From Lysobacteraceae bacterium NML93-0399 (GTDB lineage: Bacteria > Pseudomonadota > Gammaproteobacteria > Xanthomonadales > Xanthomonadaceae), in assembly GCA_002307375.1 (NCBI GenBank), contig NTJI01000001.1, positions 744,001-808,000 of the forward strand: DNA of 64,000 bases, in the 5' to 3' direction. A model generated the notes under the pieces. It was given only the letters and a program-made list of their open reading frames with translations. It searched no databases and was not told where the DNA came from. The translations under genes were made by a program, and so were the position numbers. Below are positions 18,063 to 26,588 of this stretch, piece after piece (positions within the stretch are counted from its first letter, which is position 1; each line of letters starts with the position of its first letter).

Positions 18063-18087
18063 CGTGGGTTCCGTGGGCGAAGGGCGG

Positions 18088-19083
18088 TCAGGCCAGGTCG
18101 CGGATGCGACCGTAGAGCGTCTGCAGTTCGGGCTGGCGCAGATAGCGCTCGCGCAGCGGGCGGGCGGCTTCGCGGAAGGCGTCCATGTCGACATCGTTGA
18201 ATTCGATGCCGTACTCGGCCACCGCCTGGCGGGCGGCGTCTTCCGATTCGTCCCACAGTCCGCGCATCACCGGCACCGATGCACGCGCGGTGTCGATCAG
18301 CAGGTCGCGATCGCCGGGGCGCAGGGATTCGAGCGAGCGGCGCGAGATCAGCAGGATGTCCGGCGCGTACGAATGCTCGCTCTGCGACCAGAAACGCGCG
18401 GCTTCGAAATGCCGGCTTGAATGGAAGCTGCGCATGTTGTTCTCGGCGCCGTCGATCATGCGCGTCTCCATGCCCGAGAACGTGTCGCCCAGCGACATCG
18501 GCGTGGGATTGGCGCCGAGCAGACGCACCAGGTCGATGAACATGTCCGACGAGGCGACGCGCAGCTTGAGACCGTGCAGGTCCTTCGGCGTCACGATGGG
18601 ATGGCGCGTGTTGTAGAAGCAGCGTGCGCCGCTGTCGTAGATCGCCAGGCCGACCAGGTCACGCGTGCCGAAGCCGTCGAGCACCGTCTGCGCGATGCCG
18701 GAATCGAGCGCATGGCGCATGTGCGCGACCGAATCGAACGCATATGGCAGACACAGCGCGGTGGTCAGCGGAAATGCGTTGTTGAGCGCGCCCCCGTAGA
18801 CGCGGGTGATGTCGATCGCGCCGAAGCGGGCCATGTCGATGGCTTCGGCCTCGCGGCCGAGCTGACCGGAGTGGTACTGGCGCAGGCGCACCCGGCCCTG
18901 GGTTTCGCGCTCGAGCGTTTCGCCGATCCAGCGCACCGCCTCGACGGTGGGATAGTTGGCCACGTGCACGTCGGTGGCGGTCAGTACCGTGGCCGCATCG
19001 TCGGCGCGCAGCGCGCGCGGCAGCAGCGGCGCCGCGCACAGCGCACCGATGCCGGCGGCGAGGAAGGCGCGGCGTGACGTCAT
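18088..19083 (-). CDS. dctP: TRAP transporter substrate-binding protein DctP, Tat-type signal
   Basis: This 331-residue periplasmic binding protein starts with a twin-arginine-like signal (TSRRAFLAAGIGALCAAP). The DctP fold follows: HVANYPTVEAVRW, GQLGREAEAIDMARFGAIDI, the ligand-binding-arginine region LHGLKLRVASSDMF, and GAENNMRSFHSSRHFEAARFW. Members bind dicarboxylates, sialic acid, uronates or sugar acids; here a uronate is likely. Its ATG overlaps the hydratase stop by four bases. Confidence 0.9.
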   Translation of the reverse strand: MTSRRAFLAAGIGALCAAPLLPRALRADDAATVLTATDVHVANYPTVEAVRWIGETLERETQGRVRLRQYHSGQLGREAEAIDMARFGAIDITRVYGGALNNAFPLTTALCLPYAFDSVAHMRHALDSGIAQTVLDGFGTRDLVGLAIYDSGARCFYNTRHPIVTPKDLHGLKLRVASSDMFIDLVRLLGANPTPMSLGDTFSGMETRMIDGAENNMRSFHSSRHFEAARFWSQSEHSYAPDILLISRRSLESLRPGDRDLLIDTARASVPVMRGLWDESEDAARQAVAEYGIEFNDVDMDAFREAARPLRERYLRQPELQTLYGRIRDLA

Positions 19084-19925
19084 TCGGGACGCTCCCGGCG
19101 GCCGGCGGCCACCACGTCGGCTTCGATCTCGCCCACGCCCTCGAACACCACGTGCGCGCGCTGACCGGGCTGGATGTCGTGGATACCGGTGGCATTGCCG
19201 GTGGCGATGAGTTCCCCCTTCTTCAGCGGACGGCCACGACGGGCCGAGCGCGACAGTGCGAACGCGAATGCGGCACGCAGTCCACCGGGCAGCGTCGTCG
19301 CGCCGCCGGTACCGACGACGGCATCGTCGATGCGGCTTTCGGCACGCAGGCCCGCTTCGTCGCGCGAGGTCCAGTCGGGAATTTCGCTGCCCACGATCAG
19401 GCCATTGTTGTTGCCGAAGTCCGACACCACCACGCGCGGGCCGAGGATGTTGATCGTCGCCAGCGGGCTGCTCGCTACTTCGAGCCCGATGAAGAGTGTC
19501 GACGGCAGCGCCGCCGCTTCCTCCGGCGTCCACTCGGTCTTGTCCACCGGTGCGTCTGCGTCGAGGCGCAGCACGTATTCGGCCTCGATCGCGCCGAAAC
19601 CGCCGTCGAACACCGCAATGCGAAGGCCGGGGCCGGCCTGCTGCAGATTGCGGCGGAACACCGGGCCGAGCAGGCGTTCGTCGCCCGAGCCGTCGCGCTT
19701 TTCGGCCGCGATGTAACCGACCTTCCAGCCGACGACCTCGTCGTCCCAGCCGGCAATCGCCGCATCCTGCACGGCATAGGCGTCGACCAGCGTGTCGGGG
19801 ATCGCTCCCGGGAAATCAGGCAGCGACGCGCCAGCGCGACGCGCGCCCAGGAATGCCTCGACGATGCCGCGGGTGTGGTCCGCGGATACGTCCTGCGCAT
19901 CGATGCGCACGGTGCCGTTGTTCAA
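19080..19925 (-). CDS. 2-keto-4-pentenoate hydratase/FAH-family enzyme
   Basis: This 281-residue protein of the MhpD-like part of the fumarylacetoacetate-hydrolase superfamily has the metal-binding EAEYVLRL motif, VVGWKVG and a NNNGLIVG segment. The TTG start at 19925 is preferred because GGGAG stands six bases upstream. An ATG at 20030 would lie upstream of the promoter at 19980-20008. Family members hydrate or decarboxylate 2-keto acids. With the TRAP genes it could act on a 2-keto-3-deoxy sugar acid, but substrate and reaction are not established. Confidence 0.72.
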   Translation of the reverse strand: MNNGTVRIDAQDVSADHTRGIVEAFLGARRAGASLPDFPGAIPDTLVDAYAVQDAAIAGWDDEVVGWKVGYIAAEKRDGSGDERLLGPVFRRNLQQAGPGLRIAVFDGGFGAIEAEYVLRLDADAPVDKTEWTPEEAAALPSTLFIGLEVASSPLATINILGPRVVVSDFGNNNGLIVGSEIPDWTSRDEAGLRAESRIDDAVVGTGGATTLPGGLRAAFAFALSRSARRGRPLKKGELIATGNATGIHDIQPGQRAHVVFEGVGEIEADVVAAGRRERPE

Positions 19926-19979
19926 CTCGATCTCCCGAAGTGCGGTTGCTGCGCCGCAGAAGGCGGCCGTTGGATGTGT

Positions 19980-20008
19980 CTTGTATGGTAAACCGGTGTC
20001 ATCTTCAA
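19980..20008 (-). promoter_or_regulatory. Promoter and operator of the hydratase-TRAP operon
   Basis: On the minus strand TTGAAG (-35, 20003-20008) and TACAAG (-10, 19980-19985) are 17 bp apart. The operator ATGACACCGGTTTACCAT (19985-20002) fills the spacer. It resembles the kduI operator most closely (ATGACACCGGTT and ACC shared). It may also act on the divergent hydrolase gene beginning at 20059. Confidence 0.6.
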
Positions 20009-20058
20009 TGTGCAGTGCGTCAAAACGCATTGCAGGCGTGAAACGGGGCGAAAACCGA

Positions 20059-21012
20059 ATGACCAGAAGAGGGTGCGTGGGCGTCTTGCTGGCCCTGCTG
20101 TGCGGCGCGCCGATGCTGCACGCAGCGACGCCCGCCGCGGACGATGCGGCGCGGCTGTTATCGCTGTGGCCGGGCGATACCTTGGCGCACGCCGGCACCA
20201 TTACCGAACGCAGCAATGACCCCGCGCTGCCCGACCGCATCATCGAAAATGTCCGCACGCCCTATCTCGCGGTGCACGCGCCGGCCAGCCCGAGCGGTGT
20301 CGCACTGCTGGTCACGCCGGGCGGCGGCTACGCGCGCATCGTGCTGGACAAGGAGGGCACGGCGCTGGTGCCCGCGTTCGTGGACGCCGCCGGCATCACC
20401 CTGTTCGTGCTGCGCTATCGCCTGCCCGACATTGCGCACGCTGAAGGTGCCGATGCGCCACTGGCCGATGCCCAGCGCGCGATGCGCGTGATCCGCAGCC
20501 GCGCCGCCGAATTCGGCATCGATCCTGCGCGCGTGGGCGTGATGGGATTTTCGGCCGGCGGCCATGTTGCTGCGCGCCTGGCGACTGCCGGGGCGCCGGT
20601 GCACCCGGCGCGCGATGCTACGGACCGTTTCGACTGGCGCCCGGCATTCGCAGTGCTGGTGTATCCGGTGATCTCGATGGACGACGGGCTGGCGCACGCA
20701 GGTTCGCGCGCGCGCCTGCTCGCGGCCGACACCGCCGACGCCAGCACCGCGATGACCCGGCTCTCGCCCGAGCGCCATGTCGATGCCGCCACACCGCCGC
20801 TGTTCCTGCTGCACGCGCAGGACGACGCGGTGGTACCGGTCGGCAATGCGCTGGCGATGCACGCGGCCGCAGTCGCGGCCGGGGTGCCGGCGTCGCTGCA
20901 CGTGTTTCCGCACGGGGGGCACGGCTTCGGCGTGCGCGACGCGCACGGTCCGCTCGCACGCTGGCCGCAGCTCGCCCTCGACTGGATCGACAGCCAGAAC
21001 GCCACGCCATGA
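20059..21012 (+). CDS. Secreted alpha/beta hydrolase, acetylxylan esterase-like
   Basis: This 317-residue exported hydrolase has a signal peptide ending near HAA. It shows the oxyanion segment TPGGGYARI, the nucleophile elbow GFSAGGH (catalytic Ser) and a DDAVVP...HGGHGFG end supplying Asp and His. Together these features resemble the BD-FAE/acetylxylan esterase type associated with hemicellulose deacetylation. It overlaps the next esterase by ATGA. Divergence from the operator at 19985-20002 suggests co-regulation. Substrate is inferred from context. Confidence 0.85.
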   Translation: MTRRGCVGVLLALLCGAPMLHAATPAADDAARLLSLWPGDTLAHAGTITERSNDPALPDRIIENVRTPYLAVHAPASPSGVALLVTPGGGYARIVLDKEGTALVPAFVDAAGITLFVLRYRLPDIAHAEGADAPLADAQRAMRVIRSRAAEFGIDPARVGVMGFSAGGHVAARLATAGAPVHPARDATDRFDWRPAFAVLVYPVISMDDGLAHAGSRARLLAADTADASTAMTRLSPERHVDAATPPLFLLHAQDDAVVPVGNALAMHAAAVAAGVPASLHVFPHGGHGFGVRDAHGPLARWPQLALDWIDSQNATP

Positions 21013-22622
21013 ACTCCGCCCCTCTCGATATGCCTTGCAATCCTCGACGTCGACGCCTGCTGCAGGCCGGCGCGCTCACCGGTGCCTTCGCACTTCTGCC
21101 GGGCACGGCGTTCGCCACGTCGCGCACCACGCTGGCACGCACGCGCAGCGGCCGGATCGGCGGCACGATCGAGGACGGTGTGCACGTGTTCCGTGGCGTC
21201 CCCTACGGCGCCGACACCGCGCCGCGCCGTTTCCAGGCCGCCGTGCAGGAATCGGCATGGCGCGGCGTGCGCGATTGCGACGCGTACGGCGCCTCGGCGC
21301 CGCAGACCGGGGGCGATGGACCGGGCAGCGAAGACTGCCTGTTCCTCAACGTCTGGACGCCGGCGCTGCGCGATGGCGCAAAGCGGCCGGTCCTGGTCTA
21401 CATCCATGGCGGTGGTTTCACCACCGGCTCGGGCAGTGATCCGCTCTACGACGGCGGCGCGCTGGTGCGCCACGGCGATGTCGTCGTGGTCACGCTCAAC
21501 CATCGGCTCAACGCGCTGGGCTATCTGTATCTGCGCGACCTCGGCGATGCGCGGTTCGCGCAGTCGGGCAACGTCGGCCAGCTGGATCTGGTGCAGGCGC
21601 TGGAATGGGTCCGCGCGCATGCGGCCGAGTTCGGCGGCGACGCCGACAACGTCACCGTGTTCGGCCAGTCGGGGGGCGGCGCGAAGATCGCCACGCTGAT
21701 GGCGATGCCCGCCGCGCGCGGCCTGTTCCACCGCGCGTGGACGATGAGCGGCCAGCAGGTGACCGCGGCCGGTCCGCGCGCGGCGACCCAGCGCGCCGAG
21801 CTGTACCTGGACGCCTTGTCGCTGCCACCCGCACGACTCGAACGCATCCTCGATCTGCCCCTGCAGGCCCTGCTCGATGCGCTGCGCGTGCGCGATCCAT
21901 CGCGCGTGGAGTCGAGCAGTCTCTATTTCGGCCCGGTGGTCGACACGGTCACACTGCCGCGGCATCCGTTCTGGCCCGACGCGCCGCCACAGTCGGCCGG
22001 CATCCCGATGGTGATCGGCAACACGCGCGACGAGACGCGCGCGTTTCTCGGCAACGACCCGGACAATTTCGCGCTGACCTGGGACACCCTGCCGGGCAAG
22101 CTGCGCACGCAGCAGTTCGTGGATCTCGACCCGAGCGTTGTCGTCGCCGAGTACCGCAGGCTGTATCCGGACTACACGCCGTCGGAAGTGTTCTTCGCCG
22201 CGACGACCGCCGGGCGCTCATGGCGCGGCGCAGTGGAAGAACTCGAAGTGCGCGCCGCGCAGGCTCGCAATACGTGGGCCTATCAGCTCGACTGGTTTCC
22301 CGCGACCGAGGCAGGCGCGCGCAGCCGGGCCTTCCACACCCTCGACATTCCGCTGGTGTTCGACACGATCGATGCGCCGGGTTCGAAGACCGGCACCGAT
22401 GCGCGCGCACGCGCCATGGCGGCGACGATGCGCGACGCGCTGCTCGCCTTCGCCCGCAACGGTGATCCGAACCATGCCGGCATGCCGCACTGGGCGCCCT
22501 ATTCGCTCGCCCGGCGCGGGACGATGGTGTTCGACACGCCATCGCGTCTGGTCGACGACCCGCGCGGTGGCGAACGCGAGCTGTACCAACAGGCGCCGTT
22601 CGTGCAGCGCGGCACGCAGTGA
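21009..22622 (+). CDS. Type B carboxylesterase, Tat-exported
   Basis: This 537-residue protein of the COesterase family has an N-terminal twin-arginine-like signal (RRRRLLQAGALTG). It has the oxyanion motif HGGG at residues 133-136, the EDCLFLNVWTP signature and the nucleophile GQSGGG (Ser221). Length is normal for the family. Bacterial members cleave aryl, feruloyl or acetyl esters, and placement between two carbohydrate esterases suggests a polysaccharide ester. It is translationally coupled to the upstream hydrolase. Confidence 0.88.
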   Translation: MNSAPLDMPCNPRRRRLLQAGALTGAFALLPGTAFATSRTTLARTRSGRIGGTIEDGVHVFRGVPYGADTAPRRFQAAVQESAWRGVRDCDAYGASAPQTGGDGPGSEDCLFLNVWTPALRDGAKRPVLVYIHGGGFTTGSGSDPLYDGGALVRHGDVVVVTLNHRLNALGYLYLRDLGDARFAQSGNVGQLDLVQALEWVRAHAAEFGGDADNVTVFGQSGGGAKIATLMAMPAARGLFHRAWTMSGQQVTAAGPRAATQRAELYLDALSLPPARLERILDLPLQALLDALRVRDPSRVESSSLYFGPVVDTVTLPRHPFWPDAPPQSAGIPMVIGNTRDETRAFLGNDPDNFALTWDTLPGKLRTQQFVDLDPSVVVAEYRRLYPDYTPSEVFFAATTAGRSWRGAVEELEVRAAQARNTWAYQLDWFPATEAGARSRAFHTLDIPLVFDTIDAPGSKTGTDARARAMAATMRDALLAFARNGDPNHAGMPHWAPYSLARRGTMVFDTPSRLVDDPRGGERELYQQAPFVQRGTQ

Positions 22623-22743
22623 GCGTGCCTGGCGTTCAACGCCGGCCTCGCGCGGCCGGCCACGTGTGCCGGCTGCAGCGCCGGGCTGCGTGATTACCCC
22701 AGCGCGTGCGCCCGATCCTGCCCTTACCGATCCGGAGACCCCG

Positions 22744-23622
22744 ATGCGTCGACCGCTTGCCTTCGCTCTCGCGTGCGCCCTGCTGGCGCCGACCGCCGCC
22801 ATCGCCGCCGACGACCCCATGCGCCCACCGGTCACGCCGATCCGCGCCAGCAAGATCGTGCTGGTCGGCGATTCCACCACCGCCGTGCAGGGCGGCTGGG
22901 GCGGCGCGTTCTGCGATCGCCACGTCGCCTCGTTCCTGGCCTGCACCAATCTGGCCCGCGGTGGGCGCAGCACCTACAACTACCGCGCCGAGGGCTCGTG
23001 GGACATCGCGCTGCACGAAATGCGCGCCGGGCCCTACCAGGCGGTCTACGTGCTGGTGCAGTTCGGCCACAACGACCAGCCCGGCAAGCCCGGCCGCTCG
23101 ACGGATCTGGAAACCGAGTACCCCGAGAACCTGCGTCGCTATGTCGCCGAGATCCGCGCCGCTGGCGCCACCCCGGTGCTGCTGACACCGCTGACGCGGC
23201 GCCAGTTCGAGAACGGCCGCCTGCTCGATGATCTCGCACCCTGGGCCGACGCGACACGCGCGGTGGCGCGCGAACTCGACGTGCCGCTGGTCGACCTGCA
23301 TGCGCGCAGCCGCGATCTCGTCCAGGGCATGGGCCCGGTGCTGGCGATGCGCGCCGCGCAGCGTCCCCCAGCGCCCGAACAGGTGGCCGCCGCGCAGGCG
23401 GGCACGACCATCGACGCGCCGAAAGCCGCCGCAGCTGCCGCCGGCACGGCGCCCTCGCCCGCCAGTCGACAGGACAACGCCGCGGCCGAACCCATGGGCC
23501 AAGCGAAACTGGCGTTCGATTACACCCACCTCGGGCCGGAAGGCGCCGCGCTGTTCGCATCGATCGTCGCCAACGAGCTCGCGCAGGCAGCGCCACCGCT
23601 GCGTCCCCTGCTGTTGCCCTGA
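22744..23622 (+). CDS. Secreted rhamnogalacturonan acetylesterase (SGNH, CE12-like)
   Basis: This 292-residue exported esterase has a signal peptide (residues 1-21). SGNH blocks are GDST (Ser44), GHND at 108-111 and DYTHLG (Asp259, His262). A Pro/Ala-rich insertion of about 45 residues (205-250) separates the core from the catalytic Asp/His loop, which is unusual. It would remove acetyl groups from rhamnogalacturonan in the periplasm. It resembles the esterase half of the fusion at 3240-4346 but has no cupin. Confidence 0.88.
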   Translation: MRRPLAFALACALLAPTAAIAADDPMRPPVTPIRASKIVLVGDSTTAVQGGWGGAFCDRHVASFLACTNLARGGRSTYNYRAEGSWDIALHEMRAGPYQAVYVLVQFGHNDQPGKPGRSTDLETEYPENLRRYVAEIRAAGATPVLLTPLTRRQFENGRLLDDLAPWADATRAVARELDVPLVDLHARSRDLVQGMGPVLAMRAAQRPPAPEQVAAAQAGTTIDAPKAAAAAAGTAPSPASRQDNAAAEPMGQAKLAFDYTHLGPEGAALFASIVANELAQAAPPLRPLLLP

Positions 23623-23646
23623 GCGGCGCGGATCGGGCCGCGCGGG

Positions 23647-24864
23647 TCAGTCGGCGTCCGGCTCCGGCGGCGCGGTCGCAGCGATACTCTCCAGCGGTAC
23701 GCGGGTCAGCGCGATGTCTTCCTTGTTGACCGCGTAGGCGACATAGAGGTGCCCGCCCCACAGTACGCTTTTCGGATAGTGGTAGCCCGGCCGCTTGAAG
23801 CGGCCCGGGTGGCGCAACTCTGGAAGATCGTTGCGGCCGCGCAGCAGGAAGGCGCGGGCGAAGATGTGGCCGTCACTGGACAGCGTGACCGCCAGCGGGA
23901 TGCGCTCGCGATCGGCGTTCGGGGCGTTGACCAGGAACGCGGTGCCGTCGGGGAGGTTGCCGGCGCTCTGTTTGGCGCGGGCATCGGGCATGCCGGTCAG
24001 TGCCGGCGGTGTCCAGTGCAGGCCGCCATCGCAGCTTTCCGAGGCGAGCTGGCGGAAGCTCGAGCCTTGGTCGCGGAACACCATGACCACGCAGTCCAGG
24101 CCCTTGCGCCGGCGCTGGAACGTGCTCGGTTCGAGCGCGCGGCTCACGCGGATGTCTTCGCTCGGCGCGCTGTCCATCACGCCGCGCCGCCAGCCACGCA
24201 GGCCCAGCGGATCGTCGCTGACGAACGGAGCGACGTGCATGCCCGGCCGCAGGTGGAACGCGGTGACGATGCGGCCGTCGGGCAATGCACGCGGGTCCTG
24301 CTCGATGACGCCTTCTACCGGCGCGCCGTCGGCATCGAGCACACGCTGCGGCGCGCTCCAGTGCACGCCATCGCGACTGGTCATGGCCTCGGTCCAGCCA
24401 CCGGCGCGCGACTGGAAACCCTCCGGCCAGACGTTGACGTAGGCCACCAGGGTGTCGCCGTCGGTCCACCAGCCGCCGTTGGAATGCATCGCACCGTCGC
24501 GCCCGGCCGCGCGCAGCACCTGCGGTGACTGCCAGTGCAGGCCGTCGTCGCTCCAGCTGTAGAGCACGTGGGTGTCGGCGCTGTCCTCGTCGCGCGCGGA
24601 TGCCTGCCACTGCGCGTAGAGGCGTCCGCCGAAGGGCATCAGCACCGCGCCGTTGTTGAAGCGCGGCTGCGAACCGGACGGCGCGAACACGGTCACGCTC
24701 TGCGTGCCGTCGGCAGGACGCAGGCCGAGGTCGGGCCGGGCGGTGTCGAACACGCCGGCGGCAAGCCGGTACGGCGCCCCGTCGGCCGGTTCGGCCGCCG
24801 CCGCGGCGGTGACGGTCAGCGCGAGCGCACAGGCCAGCGCCCGCAGTGCCGCGCGAGCGTTCAT
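23647..24864 (-). CDS. Exported sialidase-like (BNR-type) beta-propeller protein
   Basis: This 405-residue protein has a signal peptide (MNARAALRALACALALTVTA...). Repeated blade-like motifs follow (SWSDDGLHWQSPQVL, TSRDGVHWSAPQRVL, SCDGGLHWTPPAL), the Asp-box pattern of sialidases. I cannot confirm the arginine triad and tyrosine nucleophile of true sialidases. As the last gene of a pectin operon it may act on an unusual side-chain sugar, or bind a glycan. Its ATG overlaps the stop of the upstream GH43 gene by four bases. Confidence 0.7.
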   Translation of the reverse strand: MNARAALRALACALALTVTAAAAAEPADGAPYRLAAGVFDTARPDLGLRPADGTQSVTVFAPSGSQPRFNNGAVLMPFGGRLYAQWQASARDEDSADTHVLYSWSDDGLHWQSPQVLRAAGRDGAMHSNGGWWTDGDTLVAYVNVWPEGFQSRAGGWTEAMTSRDGVHWSAPQRVLDADGAPVEGVIEQDPRALPDGRIVTAFHLRPGMHVAPFVSDDPLGLRGWRRGVMDSAPSEDIRVSRALEPSTFQRRRKGLDCVVMVFRDQGSSFRQLASESCDGGLHWTPPALTGMPDARAKQSAGNLPDGTAFLVNAPNADRERIPLAVTLSSDGHIFARAFLLRGRNDLPELRHPGRFKRPGYHYPKSVLWGGHLYVAYAVNKEDIALTRVPLESIAATAPPEPDAD

Positions 24865-26588
24865 TCGACGCGGAAGTCGTCGAAGTCGGCGTGGCCGACG
24901 CGCGTGGCGGTATAGGCCGGCGTGCCCGCCGGGCTCTGTGCGAACAGGCCCAGTTGCGAGCCCACCCAACGACCCGGCAGTACGGTCACCGCGTCACCGA
25001 GGGCAGTCCAGGTCTCACCGTCGAGGCTGTAGTGGAACTGCGCACGCGCATGGAACGCGCGCTCCATCGACGGCCAGTAGCGTGTCGGATCGGCCGGCGG
25101 CGCGACGCGGACCTCGACCGGCGCGACGTCGACACGCAGATGCACCGGCCCGTCGACGGCGACATCGCCAAGGACCCGTTTCGCAGCCCCCTGCCCGGCC
25201 GCATCCGCGCGCGAGACCTGCACCAGGCGCGTGCCGTCGCTGGTGTGTTCGAGGCCGATCCAGCCGTAGGCCGCGCCGAACAGCGTCAGCCCTGCACGCT
25301 CGCCGACCGCCACCGGGGCGAAGTCCAGCGTCGTGGTCGCACTGAAGGTCATGCCGGGCAGCTTCTGCGACAGCATGTGTCCGGCTTCCCAGAGATTCTC
25401 GGGCGAGGACGCCGACTTGAGCCGCAGCACGCCGCGGGCCGATGCGTCATGCCAGTCGGCCGCCGGATTCGACTGCCATTGCCAGCCCAGGTGGAAGCCA
25501 TCGTCGAAGCGGTCGTCGACGACCGGCGCGGACGCCGGCTGCGAAGGCAACGCGGGCTTGGCGTGGGTGAGGACCGGTTGGCCGCGATGCGTGCCCGGCT
25601 GCGGCGTCCCGATCAGCGGCCAGCCGTCGTCGTTCCAGACCATCGGCTGCAGATGCACGCGGCGACCGAAACTGTCGGCATCGGAAAAATGCACGAACCA
25701 GTGCCCGCCCTGCGGCGTGTCGACCCAGCCGCCCTGGTGGGGGCCGTTGACCGGCGTGTCGCCCTGGTCCAGCACGTTGCGCGCCTCGTAGGGCCCGGCG
25801 ATGTCGCGCGCACGGAACACGCCCTGCCAGCCGCCCTTGACCCCGCCCGACGGTGCGAACAGCCAGTACCAGCCGTCGCGCTTGTAGAGCTTGCCGCCTT
25901 CGATGACCACCCAGGTCTTGGCGCCGTCGGACGTGGCGACCGGCGCCAGCGTGTCGCCGTCGATGATGATGCGCTCCTCGCCCACCGCCCGCGTGCCGCT
26001 GTCGTCAAGACGCTTGAGCGCGACGAGATTGATCTTGCCCGAGCGCGATTTCGCGTACGAATAGATCAGCCAGCCCTGGCCGTCGTCGTCCCAGAACGGC
26101 GCCGGATCGATCGCCCCGCCGGGGCTGTCGACCAGGATGGGATCGCTCCACGGTCCCGCCGGATCTTCGGCGGTCACGGTGTAGATGCCGAAGTCCGGAT
26201 CGCCCCAGAAAATGCGGAACAGGCCGTCGTGATGGCGGATCGCCGGCGCCCACACGCCGCCGCCGCGGCGCGGCACGTCGTGATGCGGCTGCGGCAGGCG
26301 GGTCAGCGCATGGCCGACCAGCGTCCAGTTCACCAGATCGCGCGAATGCAGCACCGGCAGGCCGGGCACGTTGGCGAAGCTCGAGGCGGTGAGGTAGTAG
26401 TCCTTACCGACGCGGACGACATCCGGATCGGAATAGTCGCCGGCGAGGATCGGATTGACGTAGCTGCCGTCGCCCCGGTCGGGCATCCAGACGCCGGGTG
26501 CCATCGGTGGCTGCGCGATGACCGGCGCACACCCGGCGGTGAGCGCCAGTGCCAGCAACGTGATGCGCAGGCGGGAGGCGCGACGCAT
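24861..26588 (-). CDS. Glycoside hydrolase family 43 lipoprotein
   Basis: This 575-residue enzyme has a lipoprotein signal (LALTAGC, Cys20). The GH43 propeller has candidate residues Asp54 (GDYSDPDVV), Asp161 (GAIDPAPF) and Glu230 (WVVIEGGKLY), and a C-terminal beta-sandwich accessory domain spans about 360-575. Exo-acting GH43 enzymes of this layout cleave arabinofuranosyl, xylosyl or galactosyl units from pectin side chains or xylan. It is anchored to a membrane, unlike the soluble GH43 at 8139-9746. It overlaps the LamG-protein stop by one base. Confidence 0.88.
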   Translation of the reverse strand: MRRASRLRITLLALALTAGCAPVIAQPPMAPGVWMPDRGDGSYVNPILAGDYSDPDVVRVGKDYYLTASSFANVPGLPVLHSRDLVNWTLVGHALTRLPQPHHDVPRRGGGVWAPAIRHHDGLFRIFWGDPDFGIYTVTAEDPAGPWSDPILVDSPGGAIDPAPFWDDDGQGWLIYSYAKSRSGKINLVALKRLDDSGTRAVGEERIIIDGDTLAPVATSDGAKTWVVIEGGKLYKRDGWYWLFAPSGGVKGGWQGVFRARDIAGPYEARNVLDQGDTPVNGPHQGGWVDTPQGGHWFVHFSDADSFGRRVHLQPMVWNDDGWPLIGTPQPGTHRGQPVLTHAKPALPSQPASAPVVDDRFDDGFHLGWQWQSNPAADWHDASARGVLRLKSASSPENLWEAGHMLSQKLPGMTFSATTTLDFAPVAVGERAGLTLFGAAYGWIGLEHTSDGTRLVQVSRADAAGQGAAKRVLGDVAVDGPVHLRVDVAPVEVRVAPPADPTRYWPSMERAFHARAQFHYSLDGETWTALGDAVTVLPGRWVGSQLGLFAQSPAGTPAYTATRVGHADFDDFRVE

